This document shows positions 1 through 7,506 of a stretch of 64,000 nucleotides of DNA, one piece after another. This stretch comes from JAAOIF01 sp965206195 (GTDB lineage: Bacteria; Pseudomonadota; Gammaproteobacteria; PS1; Pseudothioglobaceae): contig CBDBIZ010000011.1 in NCBI GenBank assembly GCA_965206195.1, positions 930,001-994,000 on the forward strand, in the 5' to 3' direction. The notes below the pieces were generated by a model that saw only the letters and a program-made list of their open reading frames with translations, did not search any database and was not told where the DNA came from. Positions within the stretch are counted from its first letter, which is position 1; each line of letters opens with the position of its first letter. Position numbers and translations under genes: made by a program.

Positions 1-915
1 CAATAGTGGAATGATATTTTCACGCTCAAATCCCAGCTGTTCAACACTACTGAGTGTTGCCAAGATGTTGGATAAATTAAATTCACCTAAAAGCCCCAGT
101 TCAAATACGAAGTCGTCTAATTGGCATAAAAAACCGTGTTCAGTAGCGGTTATTTTTGTCAAGTCATCCAGACCATAAGTGGCTTGATTATTACATTGGG
201 TAGCGTTTAAGAAATCAAGGTGATGCCCGTCATCGCGATTAACAACCACACTGTTAAGTGAGGCAAATTTGAATAGTTGTTGTTTGGCGTGTTGATAACG
301 CTCAAGTGTGTGATGATAATCCAAATGGTCCTGGGTTAGATTGGTAAAAATTGCTTGTTTAAAATTCAGCCCTGCTACTCTATCTTGGTCGAGTGCATGA
401 GAGGATACTTCTAATACTGCAGTGTTGATACCGTCTGCGTGGTATTGATGCAGTGTTTTGTATAAAGTTAAAATATCGGGCGTGGTGTTGTGAGATTTCG
501 CGCTACTATGGCTGATGCCTAGCGTGCCAATTAAGCCATTTTTAACCCCGACTTTGTCTAATAATTGGGCAATAAAATGGCCTACCGAGGTCTTGCCATT
601 GGTTCCTGTAATGCCGATTATTTTAACCTTTGTGGCATTAGGGTAGCACCGAGATGCTAGGGTTTGTAAGTGTTGTTTTAAATTGTCAATACGAATAGTA
701 GCAACGCTGCACTTATAATCTTGAGAATCAACCAAAATTGCAACACAGCCATTTTTAATCGCCTCATCAGCATAGTCAATCCCATGATTTGAGCCACCGC
801 GCAATGCCACGAACACTTCCCCTGTTTGTACCTGAGCAGCATTTAACCGTAGGCCTTGTACTTCAACGTTAATTTGGGTATTACTAATACCCGCGAGCAA
901 TTGGTTTATTTTCAT
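1..915 (-). CDS. murE: UDP-N-acetylmuramoyl-tripeptide synthetase MurE (partial, C-terminus outside window)
   Basis: This cytoplasmic ligase adds the third amino acid, meso-diaminopimelate in most Gram-negatives, to UDP-MurNAc-L-Ala-D-Glu during peptidoglycan precursor synthesis. The minus strand reads open from an ATG at 915 to the window edge, about 305 codons of a family that is usually near 490 residues. The N-terminal substrate domain is followed by the Mur-ligase P-loop GITGTNGKTSVG near residue 108, then LEVSSHALDQDRV and FTNLTQDHLDYH, all typical of MurE. The C-terminal domain that would show DAP or lysine specificity is missing. It is divergent from soxB across about 95 bases. Confidence 0.93.
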   Translation of the reverse strand, partial: MKINQLLAGISNTQINVEVQGLRLNAAQVQTGEVFVALRGGSNHGIDYADEAIKNGCVAILVDSQDYKCSVATIRIDNLKQHLQTLASRCYPNATKVKIIGITGTNGKTSVGHFIAQLLDKVGVKNGLIGTLGISHSSAKSHNTTPDILTLYKTLHQYHADGINTAVLEVSSHALDQDRVAGLNFKQAIFTNLTQDHLDYHHTLERYQHAKQQLFKFASLNSVVVNRDDGHHLDFLNATQCNNQATYGLDDLTKITATEHGFLCQLDDFVFELGLLGEFNLSNILATLSSVEQLGFERENIIPLL

Positions 916-1014
916 AAAATGATTATAATCTAGGCCATATTAGCATTTGATGATAATTTTTCCCATGAGTTATTTATTGGGTATGATTGGTAATTTTTAC
1001 TTTGGGGAATGGCG

Positions 1015-2904
1015 ATGGCTTTAACGCGACGAGATTTTATTAAAGTATTGGGGATTGGTTCGACAGCAGGTTTGATTGGGGCGGGTTACGTCAATCGTCA
1101 TAGTTTATTTGGGCAAGATAATAAGTACGAAGTTGCAAAAATAGGTAATGCACGTATTTTGCATATTACTGATACCCATGGTAATTTGTTGCCAAATTAT
1201 TTTCGTGAGCCGAATGTAAATCTTGGCTTTGGTGACACTTTTGGCAAACTGCCACACGTGGTGGGCAATAACCTACTTAAGGAAATTGGAATAAAACCAG
1301 GCTCAGCTGAAGCGTATGCCTTTACTTATAATAATTTTGAGGATTTGGCTGCTAAATACGGGAAAACAGGCGGTTTTGGGCAAATTAAAACCGTGTTAAA
1401 CTCATTGCGTGACAGTGCAGGTGGCGTGCAAAACACCCTGACGGTGGATGGTGGAGACACTTGGCAAGGCTCCGGCACTTCGCTTTGGACACGTGGCGGC
1501 GATATGGTAGAGGCTTGTAATTTGCTCGGTGTTGATGTGATGGTGGGGCATTGGGAATTTACTTATAAAGAAGCAGAAACACTAAAAAATATCGGATTTT
1601 TTAAAGGCGACTTTCTTGGGCAAAACGTGCGTATCTTGGAGCAGGCTTTGTTTGACGATAAGTATATTGCCATGACTGAAAAATACGATGGCAATGGTTT
1701 GTTTAATGAAGATGAAGGTTTGCCATTCAAGCCGTATGTGATTAAAAATGTTGGCGGACATCGAATTGCGGTGATTGGTCAGGCATTTCCTAGAACTTCA
1801 AACGCCAATCCGCAAAAATACTTTTTCCCTGACTGGTCATTTGGTTTGCGTGAAGAGGAAATGAACGAGTTGGTGGCGGATATTCGCGAAAATGAAAAGC
1901 CAGATGCGGTGATTGTGGTTTCGCATAATGGGATGGATGTGGACATTAAAATGGCATCACGTGTGGTGGGAATTGATGCAATTTTTGGTGGACATACGCA
2001 TGATGGTATGCCCAAACCTATTGAAGTAAAAAATGCGAGCGGAATCACTATTGTTACTAATGCGGGTTGTTCGGGTAAATATATTGGGGTGATGGATTTT
2101 GATATTAAAGACAACAAAGTCGCAGGCTACAATTACAAAATGTTGCCGATTTTCACGAATTTGATTAAACCTGATGCAACCATGGTGTCTTATATTAACA
2201 AGATGCGCAATACTAAATACGACAAAAATGTGGTTGAGGCGCGCAACGCTGCTACGTCAAATAACCCTAACCGTGTAGGTAAAACTTATGATGCCATTCT
2301 TACAGAAAAACTCTGTACAACTGAGCAAACCTTGTATCGTCGTGGTAATTTTATGGGCACTTGGGATCAAGTATTGGTTAATTCATTGCGCGAAGAGCAC
2401 GATGCTGATTTCTCCTTGAGTGCAGGTGTGCGCTGGGGTACATCGGTATTGGCAGGAGGTGAGGTCACTATGGAGGATTTGATGACCAACACCTCAATGA
2501 CCTATGGTGAAACATACGTAAATGAGTTAACAGGCGCACAAATCAAAGAAATTTTAGAAGGCATTGCTGAGAATTTGTTTGTGCAAGACCCTTACTTGCA
2601 ATCAGGTGGCGATATGGTACGCGTTGGCGGTCTGGATTATACCATTGAACCTGCGGCTGGGCTGGGCAAGCGTATTAGTAACATTAAAGATGATGAGGGC
2701 AGTGTTATTGACGCCAAGAAATCGTATAAAGTTGCAGGTTGGGCACAGGTTAATTCAGTAGGTAGTGGGCGTTTGATGTGGGACGTAGCGGCGGATTATC
2801 TACGCCGGCAAAAACATCTAAATCTAAAAAAAGTTAATCATCCAACCATTAAAGGGGTTAAAAACAATCCTGGCATTGAAAACTACGACGGTAAACTGTT
2901 GTAA
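1015..2904 (+). CDS. soxB: Thiosulfohydrolase SoxB, Tat-exported
   Basis: SoxB is the periplasmic dimanganese enzyme of the Sox thiosulfate-oxidation pathway that hydrolyses sulfate from the sulfonated cysteine carried by SoxY. An N-terminal twin-arginine signal (TRRDFIKVLG, then a hydrophobic stretch) indicates Tat export. The metallophosphatase motifs DTHGNLLP (near residue 53), DGGDTWQGS (near 146) and GGHTHDG (near 328) are present, with the SoxB signature VMVGHWEFTY near 176. A 5-prime-nucleotidase-like C-terminal domain follows. An ATG at 1009 is also in frame, but the GGGG at 1004-1007 is better spaced for 1015. Length (about 629 residues) is slightly above the usual 560-600. No other sox gene is in the window. 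Confidence 0.95.
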   Translation: MALTRRDFIKVLGIGSTAGLIGAGYVNRHSLFGQDNKYEVAKIGNARILHITDTHGNLLPNYFREPNVNLGFGDTFGKLPHVVGNNLLKEIGIKPGSAEAYAFTYNNFEDLAAKYGKTGGFGQIKTVLNSLRDSAGGVQNTLTVDGGDTWQGSGTSLWTRGGDMVEACNLLGVDVMVGHWEFTYKEAETLKNIGFFKGDFLGQNVRILEQALFDDKYIAMTEKYDGNGLFNEDEGLPFKPYVIKNVGGHRIAVIGQAFPRTSNANPQKYFFPDWSFGLREEEMNELVADIRENEKPDAVIVVSHNGMDVDIKMASRVVGIDAIFGGHTHDGMPKPIEVKNASGITIVTNAGCSGKYIGVMDFDIKDNKVAGYNYKMLPIFTNLIKPDATMVSYINKMRNTKYDKNVVEARNAATSNNPNRVGKTYDAILTEKLCTTEQTLYRRGNFMGTWDQVLVNSLREEHDADFSLSAGVRWGTSVLAGGEVTMEDLMTNTSMTYGETYVNELTGAQIKEILEGIAENLFVQDPYLQSGGDMVRVGGLDYTIEPAAGLGKRISNIKDDEGSVIDAKKSYKVAGWAQVNSVGSGRLMWDVAADYLRRQKHLNLKKVNHPTIKGVKNNPGIENYDGKLL

Positions 2905-2909
2905 AAATT

Positions 2910-3659
2910 GTGCTAAGAACAATTAAAAGCACAGCTAAAAACCTTTGGTTTCGCGATCTTGGTGAAGATTCTATCTATATTAATGATACCGCTGTTCGCG
3001 TACGTGCAGGAATGTTGCTAATTATTCCAATTTATATGGTGTTTACGTTATTTGACGCGGTGTTTGGTTCGGCTTGGGAAGTGGTTGTCAATACCACAGC
3101 GGTTGATACTTATGAAACCGACTGGGATGAGCGGATTGTATATCAGGTGGAGGCAGTGCGGCGGGTATTTGATTATACTTTTCAAACCCAATTACTAACC
3201 TATGCTTTATTTGAAATGTTGCTTGGTATGTCGGTACTCAGTGCGCGTTTTTCTCCAAGTATTTTAATCGCCAGTTTGCTTACGCTTGGTCAACAGCCAG
3301 TTTGGAAACCGATTGCGCCAAAGCGTTGTGCTTGGGGGTTAGGCGCTAGTTTTATTTTTGTTTGTATTATATTTTTTAATCCTGATAGTATTGCAAGTTG
3401 GCTTAATAATTTGTTCGGCACGCATATTCCGACCGAGGAAAACTACGTACCCGCTTGGCTGGTGCTTAATTTAGTTTGGATTTGTTTGTTGTTTATGTGG
3501 CTAGAGTCAGTACTGGGTTTTTGTGCAGGTTGTAAAATACATGCAGGCTTGGTCAAACTCGGCATTGCTAAGAATCAGTGTCAGGCTTGTGATAACATTG
3601 ATTGGGACGCCGTTGCCAAAAGAAAACAACAGAAAATAGAGCGACAAGATAAAGCCTAA
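2910..3659 (+). CDS. DUF4395-like integral membrane protein
   Basis: A membrane protein of 249 residues that starts with GTG five bases after soxB and ends three bases before the next gene, so the three are probably cotranscribed. Hydrophobic segments lie near residues 34-52, 100-125, 140-160 and 185-205. The segments APKRCAWGLG and ESVLGFCAGCKIHAGL resemble DUF4395, a family often found with sulfur-carrier or thiol-redox proteins. A CxxC (FCAGC) at the end of the last membrane segment and a second C-x2-C near residue 228 (NQCQACD) could bind a metal or take part in thiol chemistry. The function is unknown; a link to sulfur metabolism is inferred only from its position behind soxB. Confidence 0.7.
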   Translation: MLRTIKSTAKNLWFRDLGEDSIYINDTAVRVRAGMLLIIPIYMVFTLFDAVFGSAWEVVVNTTAVDTYETDWDERIVYQVEAVRRVFDYTFQTQLLTYALFEMLLGMSVLSARFSPSILIASLLTLGQQPVWKPIAPKRCAWGLGASFIFVCIIFFNPDSIASWLNNLFGTHIPTEENYVPAWLVLNLVWICLLFMWLESVLGFCAGCKIHAGLVKLGIAKNQCQACDNIDWDAVAKRKQQKIERQDKA

Positions 3660-3662
3660 AAT

Positions 3663-4781
3663 ATGCGTTTTCTAAAAACGTTAACGCTGTTTTTGTGTTT
3701 TATTGGCATATCTGCAGCTGACGTTGTCAAGCCTGCCTTGGTGCAGATTTCAATTTATCCTGATAAAACCATAAAACTAGTGGTTGATTTGAACCTTGAG
3801 GCTTGGATGAGCGGTATTGGTACCCAGTATCAAAACACCACAGATGCCCCAAATGCTGCTGAGTATGATGAGTTGCGCACATTAGTGCCAAATATATTAG
3901 AGCAACGTTTTAAAGATTTTGAAGCGCAATTTTTAAACAGCGTTCAACTGGTTATCAATGCTCAAACTCAAACTTTGCATTTAGAGGATGTTAAAATTGA
4001 TATTGTAGGCTATAAAAAACGCCCCAGAAAAACCATTCTTACTTATTCGGCACAGCCTAGTCAATGGGCAAAAACTCTCTCATGGCGATATACCAAAGCA
4101 GCTGGCGATAGTGCGCTACGCTGGCAAGTATTTAAAGCAGATGAATATAATTGGAGTCCGTGGCAATGGCTACGCAACGGTGAATCTAGTGGTGTTATTG
4201 ACATTAATTATCCAGAGCCAATAAGTACTAGCACGCGATTCAGCCAATTTATTATCATTGGCTTTGAGCATGTTATTCCGCTAGGCTGGGATCATATCTT
4301 GTTTATTATTGGCATGGCGTTGTCTTCATTATTGTGGCGACGATTATTGTTATTAGTGAGTGCTTTTACCTTGGCACACACTTTAACTTTGGGTTTAGCA
4401 ATGGCGGGTGTAGTAGCAATATCCTCACGCATTGTTGAGCCCCTAATTGCTTTTTCGATTACTTATGTGGCGATTGAAAATTTACTCATCAAGCAACCAA
4501 TTCAGCGAAAAAGCATACTGGTATTTTTGTTTGGATTGGTACACGGATTGGGTTTTGCGAGTATGTTAAAAAATTTTGAGATGCAACAAGGCTGGTTTTT
4601 AATCACGTTGGTTGGCTTTAATATCGGGGTTGAATTGGCACAAATTATTATTGTATTATTGGTGGTTTTGTTACTATTGATGTTAAAATTTTTGCACATC
4701 AATTATCGCAAATTTGTTATTATCCCTGTCTCAATTATTATTGCATGTATTGGAATTGTATGGGGTATAGACAGGATATAA
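3663..4781 (+). CDS. HupE/UreJ-family membrane protein with secreted N-terminal domain
   Basis: The 372-residue product begins with a signal peptide (about residues 1-19), followed by a non-membrane domain of roughly 170 residues and then a C-terminal half with about six membrane helices. The C-terminal half carries the HupE/UreJ_2 histidine pattern: GFEHVIPLGWDHILFI, LAHTLTLGLA and LVHGLGFAS. Family members are linked to nickel or other metal supply for hydrogenase and urease, but many occur without those enzymes, as here. It follows the DUF4395-like gene by three bases and probably belongs to the soxB transcript. The substrate cannot be told from the sequence. It converges on kdsD. Confidence 0.75.
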   Translation: MRFLKTLTLFLCFIGISAADVVKPALVQISIYPDKTIKLVVDLNLEAWMSGIGTQYQNTTDAPNAAEYDELRTLVPNILEQRFKDFEAQFLNSVQLVINAQTQTLHLEDVKIDIVGYKKRPRKTILTYSAQPSQWAKTLSWRYTKAAGDSALRWQVFKADEYNWSPWQWLRNGESSGVIDINYPEPISTSTRFSQFIIIGFEHVIPLGWDHILFIIGMALSSLLWRRLLLLVSAFTLAHTLTLGLAMAGVVAISSRIVEPLIAFSITYVAIENLLIKQPIQRKSILVFLFGLVHGLGFASMLKNFEMQQGWFLITLVGFNIGVELAQIIIVLLVVLLLLMLKFLHINYRKFVIIPVSIIIACIGIVWGIDRI

Positions 4782-4789
4782 GTTGCATT

Positions 4790-5755
4790 TTAAATAACCT
4801 TTGCCTGCATTAAAGTATGGTTATTAATCGCTCCAACCACGTGATTATCATCATCAACCACAGGCAATGAATTTAGGTTAAATTCATCCATGATTTGTAT
4901 CGCTACCATGGCTGGTTTGTTAGCAGAAATTGATTTGCAATTTGTGCTCATCACCTCGCCAATGGTTAAGTCTTGAATGTTATTATGAGCCTCCAAAACT
5001 CGCCTCAAATCGCCATCGGTAAAAATACCCAACAAGGTTTTTTCCTGAGTAATAAGTACCATACCTAAGGTTTTTTGACTCATAACCAACAACGCATCCA
5101 GCAGCGTGGTATCGGCACTTACGATTGGAATGTCATCACCCGTTTTCATAATATTTTTAACCAAGGTGAGCAGGCGCCTACCGAGCGCACCAGAAGGGTG
5201 TGAACGGGCAAAGTCATCCACACTAAAGCCTTTGTCAATCAGTAAACTGACTGCTAAGGCATCACCCATTGCTAATGCGACTGTGGTGGATGAAGTGGGT
5301 GCTAGATTATGTGGACAGGCTTCTTTTTCCACGCCAACGTCAAGATGCACTTTGGCTGTTTTAGCAATAGTGGAATCGACATTGCCAGTCATTGCAATTA
5401 TTGGTACGTTTAAGCGTTGAATGATGGGCATCAAAATCATAATTTCACTCGCTTCTCCTGAATAAGAAATAACCATCACCACATCGTTTTCATCGATCAT
5501 ACCCAGATCGCCATGTCCTGCTTCGCCTGGATGCACAGCAAAAGCTGGGGTGCCAGTGGAGGCAAATGTAGCAGCAATCTTATTCCCAATATGCCCAGAT
5601 TTTCCCATACCAATTAAAATGACTTTTCCTTGGCAATTTTGGATTAGTTGACAGGCATTGATAAAATTCTCATCAAGACGATTGGTCAAATCCGCTATTG
5701 CACGAGCTTCAATTTGTATCACTTGTTGGGCAGATTGTATGAGTGAGTGAGTCAT
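4790..5755 (-). CDS. kdsD: D-arabinose 5-phosphate isomerase KdsD (KpsF family)
   Basis: This enzyme interconverts D-ribulose 5-phosphate and D-arabinose 5-phosphate, the first step of Kdo synthesis for lipopolysaccharide. The 321-residue length matches the family. An N-terminal SIS domain (about 35-165) has GMGKSGHIGNKIAATFASTG and HPGEAGHGDLGM, and two CBS domains follow (about 205-320) with FTDGDLRRVLE between them. The ATG at 5755 lies about 50 bases from the divergently transcribed phosphatase gene. Nothing from lipopolysaccharide transport (kdsC, lptC) is adjacent, unlike in many gammaproteobacteria. Confidence 0.95.
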   Translation of the reverse strand: MTHSLIQSAQQVIQIEARAIADLTNRLDENFINACQLIQNCQGKVILIGMGKSGHIGNKIAATFASTGTPAFAVHPGEAGHGDLGMIDENDVVMVISYSGEASEIMILMPIIQRLNVPIIAMTGNVDSTIAKTAKVHLDVGVEKEACPHNLAPTSSTTVALAMGDALAVSLLIDKGFSVDDFARSHPSGALGRRLLTLVKNIMKTGDDIPIVSADTTLLDALLVMSQKTLGMVLITQEKTLLGIFTDGDLRRVLEAHNNIQDLTIGEVMSTNCKSISANKPAMVAIQIMDEFNLNSLPVVDDDNHVVGAINNHTLMQAKVI

Positions 5756-5807
5756 GTTGAGTAATATTAGTTGATATAATGCTAGATTTTATCTAAGTTG
5801 AGTGTTG

Positions 5808-6275
5808 ATGAGCCAAGAAAAAACCAAAATTTTATTTGTTTGCATGGGTAATATTTGTCGCTCACCAACGGCTGAAGGTGCGTTTAGAGCACAAGTCAAA
5901 AAACGTGGCATTCAAGACTTATTTGAAGTTGACTCTGCAGGTACGCACGCTTATCACATTGGTGAAGTGCCCGATTCACGCTCACAAATCGCGGCTAAAA
6001 AACAAGGCATTGATTTGTCACAACAAAGTGCCCGCCAGGTGCATGAGTCTGATTTTTATTATTATGATGCTATTTTTGCCATGGATAGGTCAAATTTAGC
6101 AGATTTACAAGCAATTTGCCCGCGCGAACAACAGCATAAACTGTCTTTAATATTAGATAATATCCCTAATAGCCAAGGACAAAATGTGCCAGACCCATAT
6201 TTTAATGGCGGTTTTGACAATATTGTTAATATAGTTAATAACGCCATAGAACATCTTTTGAGGAAAATAAAATAA
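5808..6275 (+). CDS. Low-molecular-weight protein-tyrosine phosphatase
   Basis: A 155-residue cytoplasmic phosphatase with the N-terminal P-loop C-x5-R-S (FVCMGNICRSPTAEG, nucleophile Cys12) and the general-acid loop VPDPYF near residue 124. A GTG at 5802 is in frame, but the ATG at 5808 gives the usual N-terminus. A TATAAT at 5775-5780 could be its -10 box, though no good -35 was found. Such enzymes dephosphorylate tyrosine kinases of exopolysaccharide assembly or act more generally; no capsule gene is nearby, so the substrate is open. Confidence 0.92.
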   Translation: MSQEKTKILFVCMGNICRSPTAEGAFRAQVKKRGIQDLFEVDSAGTHAYHIGEVPDSRSQIAAKKQGIDLSQQSARQVHESDFYYYDAIFAMDRSNLADLQAICPREQQHKLSLILDNIPNSQGQNVPDPYFNGGFDNIVNIVNNAIEHLLRKIK

Positions 6276-6389
6276 TGAAAATCACAACGGGCTATTGAGA
6301 CAGTTTATCCAAAATCAACAATAAGGACAACTGATTATTCATTTATGCAAAGACCTTAAACATCCGTCATAAAAAAAGACTAAAACTTA

Positions 6390-6419
6390 TTGACATAAGT
6401 CCTGCTAGCACAGTATAAT
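6390..6419 (+). promoter_or_regulatory. Sigma-70 promoter of the str operon
   Basis: TTGACA (6390-6395) and TATAAT (6414-6419) are separated by 18 bases, both hexamers being perfect consensus. The site lies about 150 bases upstream of rpsL, leaving a long structured leader. Strong promoters are expected for this operon. The call rests on sequence match only. Confidence 0.72.
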
Positions 6420-6445
6420 TTCCTCCCTTTCATTGCCTCTAATTG

Positions 6446-6514
6446 CTTTTTAAATAAAAAATAACGGAAAATTTGGCGTGTTTTACCAATATTGGTGTTT
6501 TTTTATTTAAAAAG
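6446..6514 (+). promoter_or_regulatory. Leader inverted repeat upstream of rpsL
   Basis: Two 16-base arms (6446-6461 and 6499-6514) are perfect reverse complements, and the 37-base loop holds a 12-base palindrome, ACCAATATTGGT (6485-6496), followed by a run of seven T. It lies between the promoter and rpsL, so the str mRNA would begin with this element. It could be an attenuator, an mRNA stabiliser or a protein binding site. It is not the E. coli S7 site, which lies between rpsL and rpsG. Confidence 0.5.
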
Positions 6515-6566
6515 TATTTTAAGAGACTCAGTTATTTAAATTAATAGAATTTGGAGTAGTGTATTT

Positions 6567-6941
6567 ATGTCAACAGTTAATCAGTTGGTGTGCAAGCCTC
6601 GTAAGAAAAAAGTTGCTAAAAGCGGCGTTCCAGCATTAGACAGCTGCCCGCAAAAGCGCGGTGTTTGTACCCGTGTCTATACAACCACACCTAAAAAACC
6701 CAACTCAGCATTGCGTAAAGTTGCTCGTGTTAGATTAACTAACAGTGCTGAGGTAACGACCTATATTGGTGGTGAAGGTCATAATTTGCAAGAACACTCA
6801 GTGATTTTAATTCGCGGTGGTCGTGTTAAAGATTTGCCTGGTGTACGTTACCATACAGTACGTGGCGCACTAGACACTATAGGGGTTGATGGCAGAATGC
6901 AGGGGCGCTCAAAGTACGGTGCTAAAAAACCTAAGAAGTAG
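6567..6941 (+). CDS. rpsL: Small ribosomal subunit protein uS12
   Basis: S12 sits at the decoding centre of the 30S subunit and helps monitor codon-anticodon pairing. The 124 residues align throughout with the family: PALDSCPQKRGVCTRVYTTT, the loop TPKKPNSALRKV and GGRVKDLPGVRYHTVRGALD. The lysines of both loops linked to streptomycin response are present, so the sequence predicts a sensitive type. It is the first gene of the str operon, preceded by a purine-rich TTTGGAGTAG ribosome binding site. Confidence 0.98.
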   Translation: MSTVNQLVCKPRKKKVAKSGVPALDSCPQKRGVCTRVYTTTPKKPNSALRKVARVRLTNSAEVTTYIGGEGHNLQEHSVILIRGGRVKDLPGVRYHTVRGALDTIGVDGRMQGRSKYGAKKPKK

Positions 6942-7023
6942 TTAAGTAAAACCTAGGCCTGTTAGAACAACTGGCTAAAAATAAATTGTTTTACAAAATA
7001 AGCAATAAAATAAAGAGAATATT

Positions 7024-7491
7024 ATGAGAAGAAGATCTGCACCTAAAAGAGTGATTCTACCAGACCCAAAGTTTGGTGATTTAGTATTGGCTAAGTTTGT
7101 TAACATCCTAATGTTAGATGGCAAGAAATCTGTCGCTGAGAAGATTGTTTATGATGCCTTAGACACGATTGAGGCTAAAGGTAATGCACAACCGATTGAC
7201 ACCTTTAAACAAGCACTTGATAACATCGGCCCTCAGGTTGAAATTAAGTCTCGTCGAGTGGGTGGCTCAACTTATCAAGTGCCTATCGAAGTTAGAGCCG
7301 AGCGCAAGATTGCATTGGCAATGCGTTGGATTATTGAAGCATCACGTAAGCGCGGTGAAAAAGGTATGAAGCTTAGATTGGCTGGCGAAGTATTAGACGC
7401 AGTACAAAACCGCGGCACCGCATTCAAAAAGAAAGAAGACACGCACAGAATGGCAGAAGCAAACAAAGCGTTTGCACATTTCCGCTGGTAA
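7024..7491 (+). CDS. rpsG: Small ribosomal subunit protein uS7
   Basis: S7 nucleates assembly of the 30S head and binds the 3-prime domain of 16S rRNA; in E. coli it also represses its own operon. The 155-residue sequence has the usual MRRRSAPKR start, DPKFGDLVLAKFVNILM, the beta-hairpin RVGGSTYQVPIEV and the C-terminal AEANKAFAHFRW. It follows rpsL after 82 bases, a gap in which E. coli carries the S7 translational operator; whether the same fold exists here was not resolved. Confidence 0.98.
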   Translation: MRRRSAPKRVILPDPKFGDLVLAKFVNILMLDGKKSVAEKIVYDALDTIEAKGNAQPIDTFKQALDNIGPQVEIKSRRVGGSTYQVPIEVRAERKIALAMRWIIEASRKRGEKGMKLRLAGEVLDAVQNRGTAFKKKEDTHRMAEANKAFAHFRW

Positions 7492-7506
7492 TAAGGACTT
7501 AGAAAA

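Noticed and set aside
1779..2117. Minus-strand frame of 112 codons inside soxB
   Set aside because: Lies wholly antisense to conserved SoxB motifs; no independent coding evidence.
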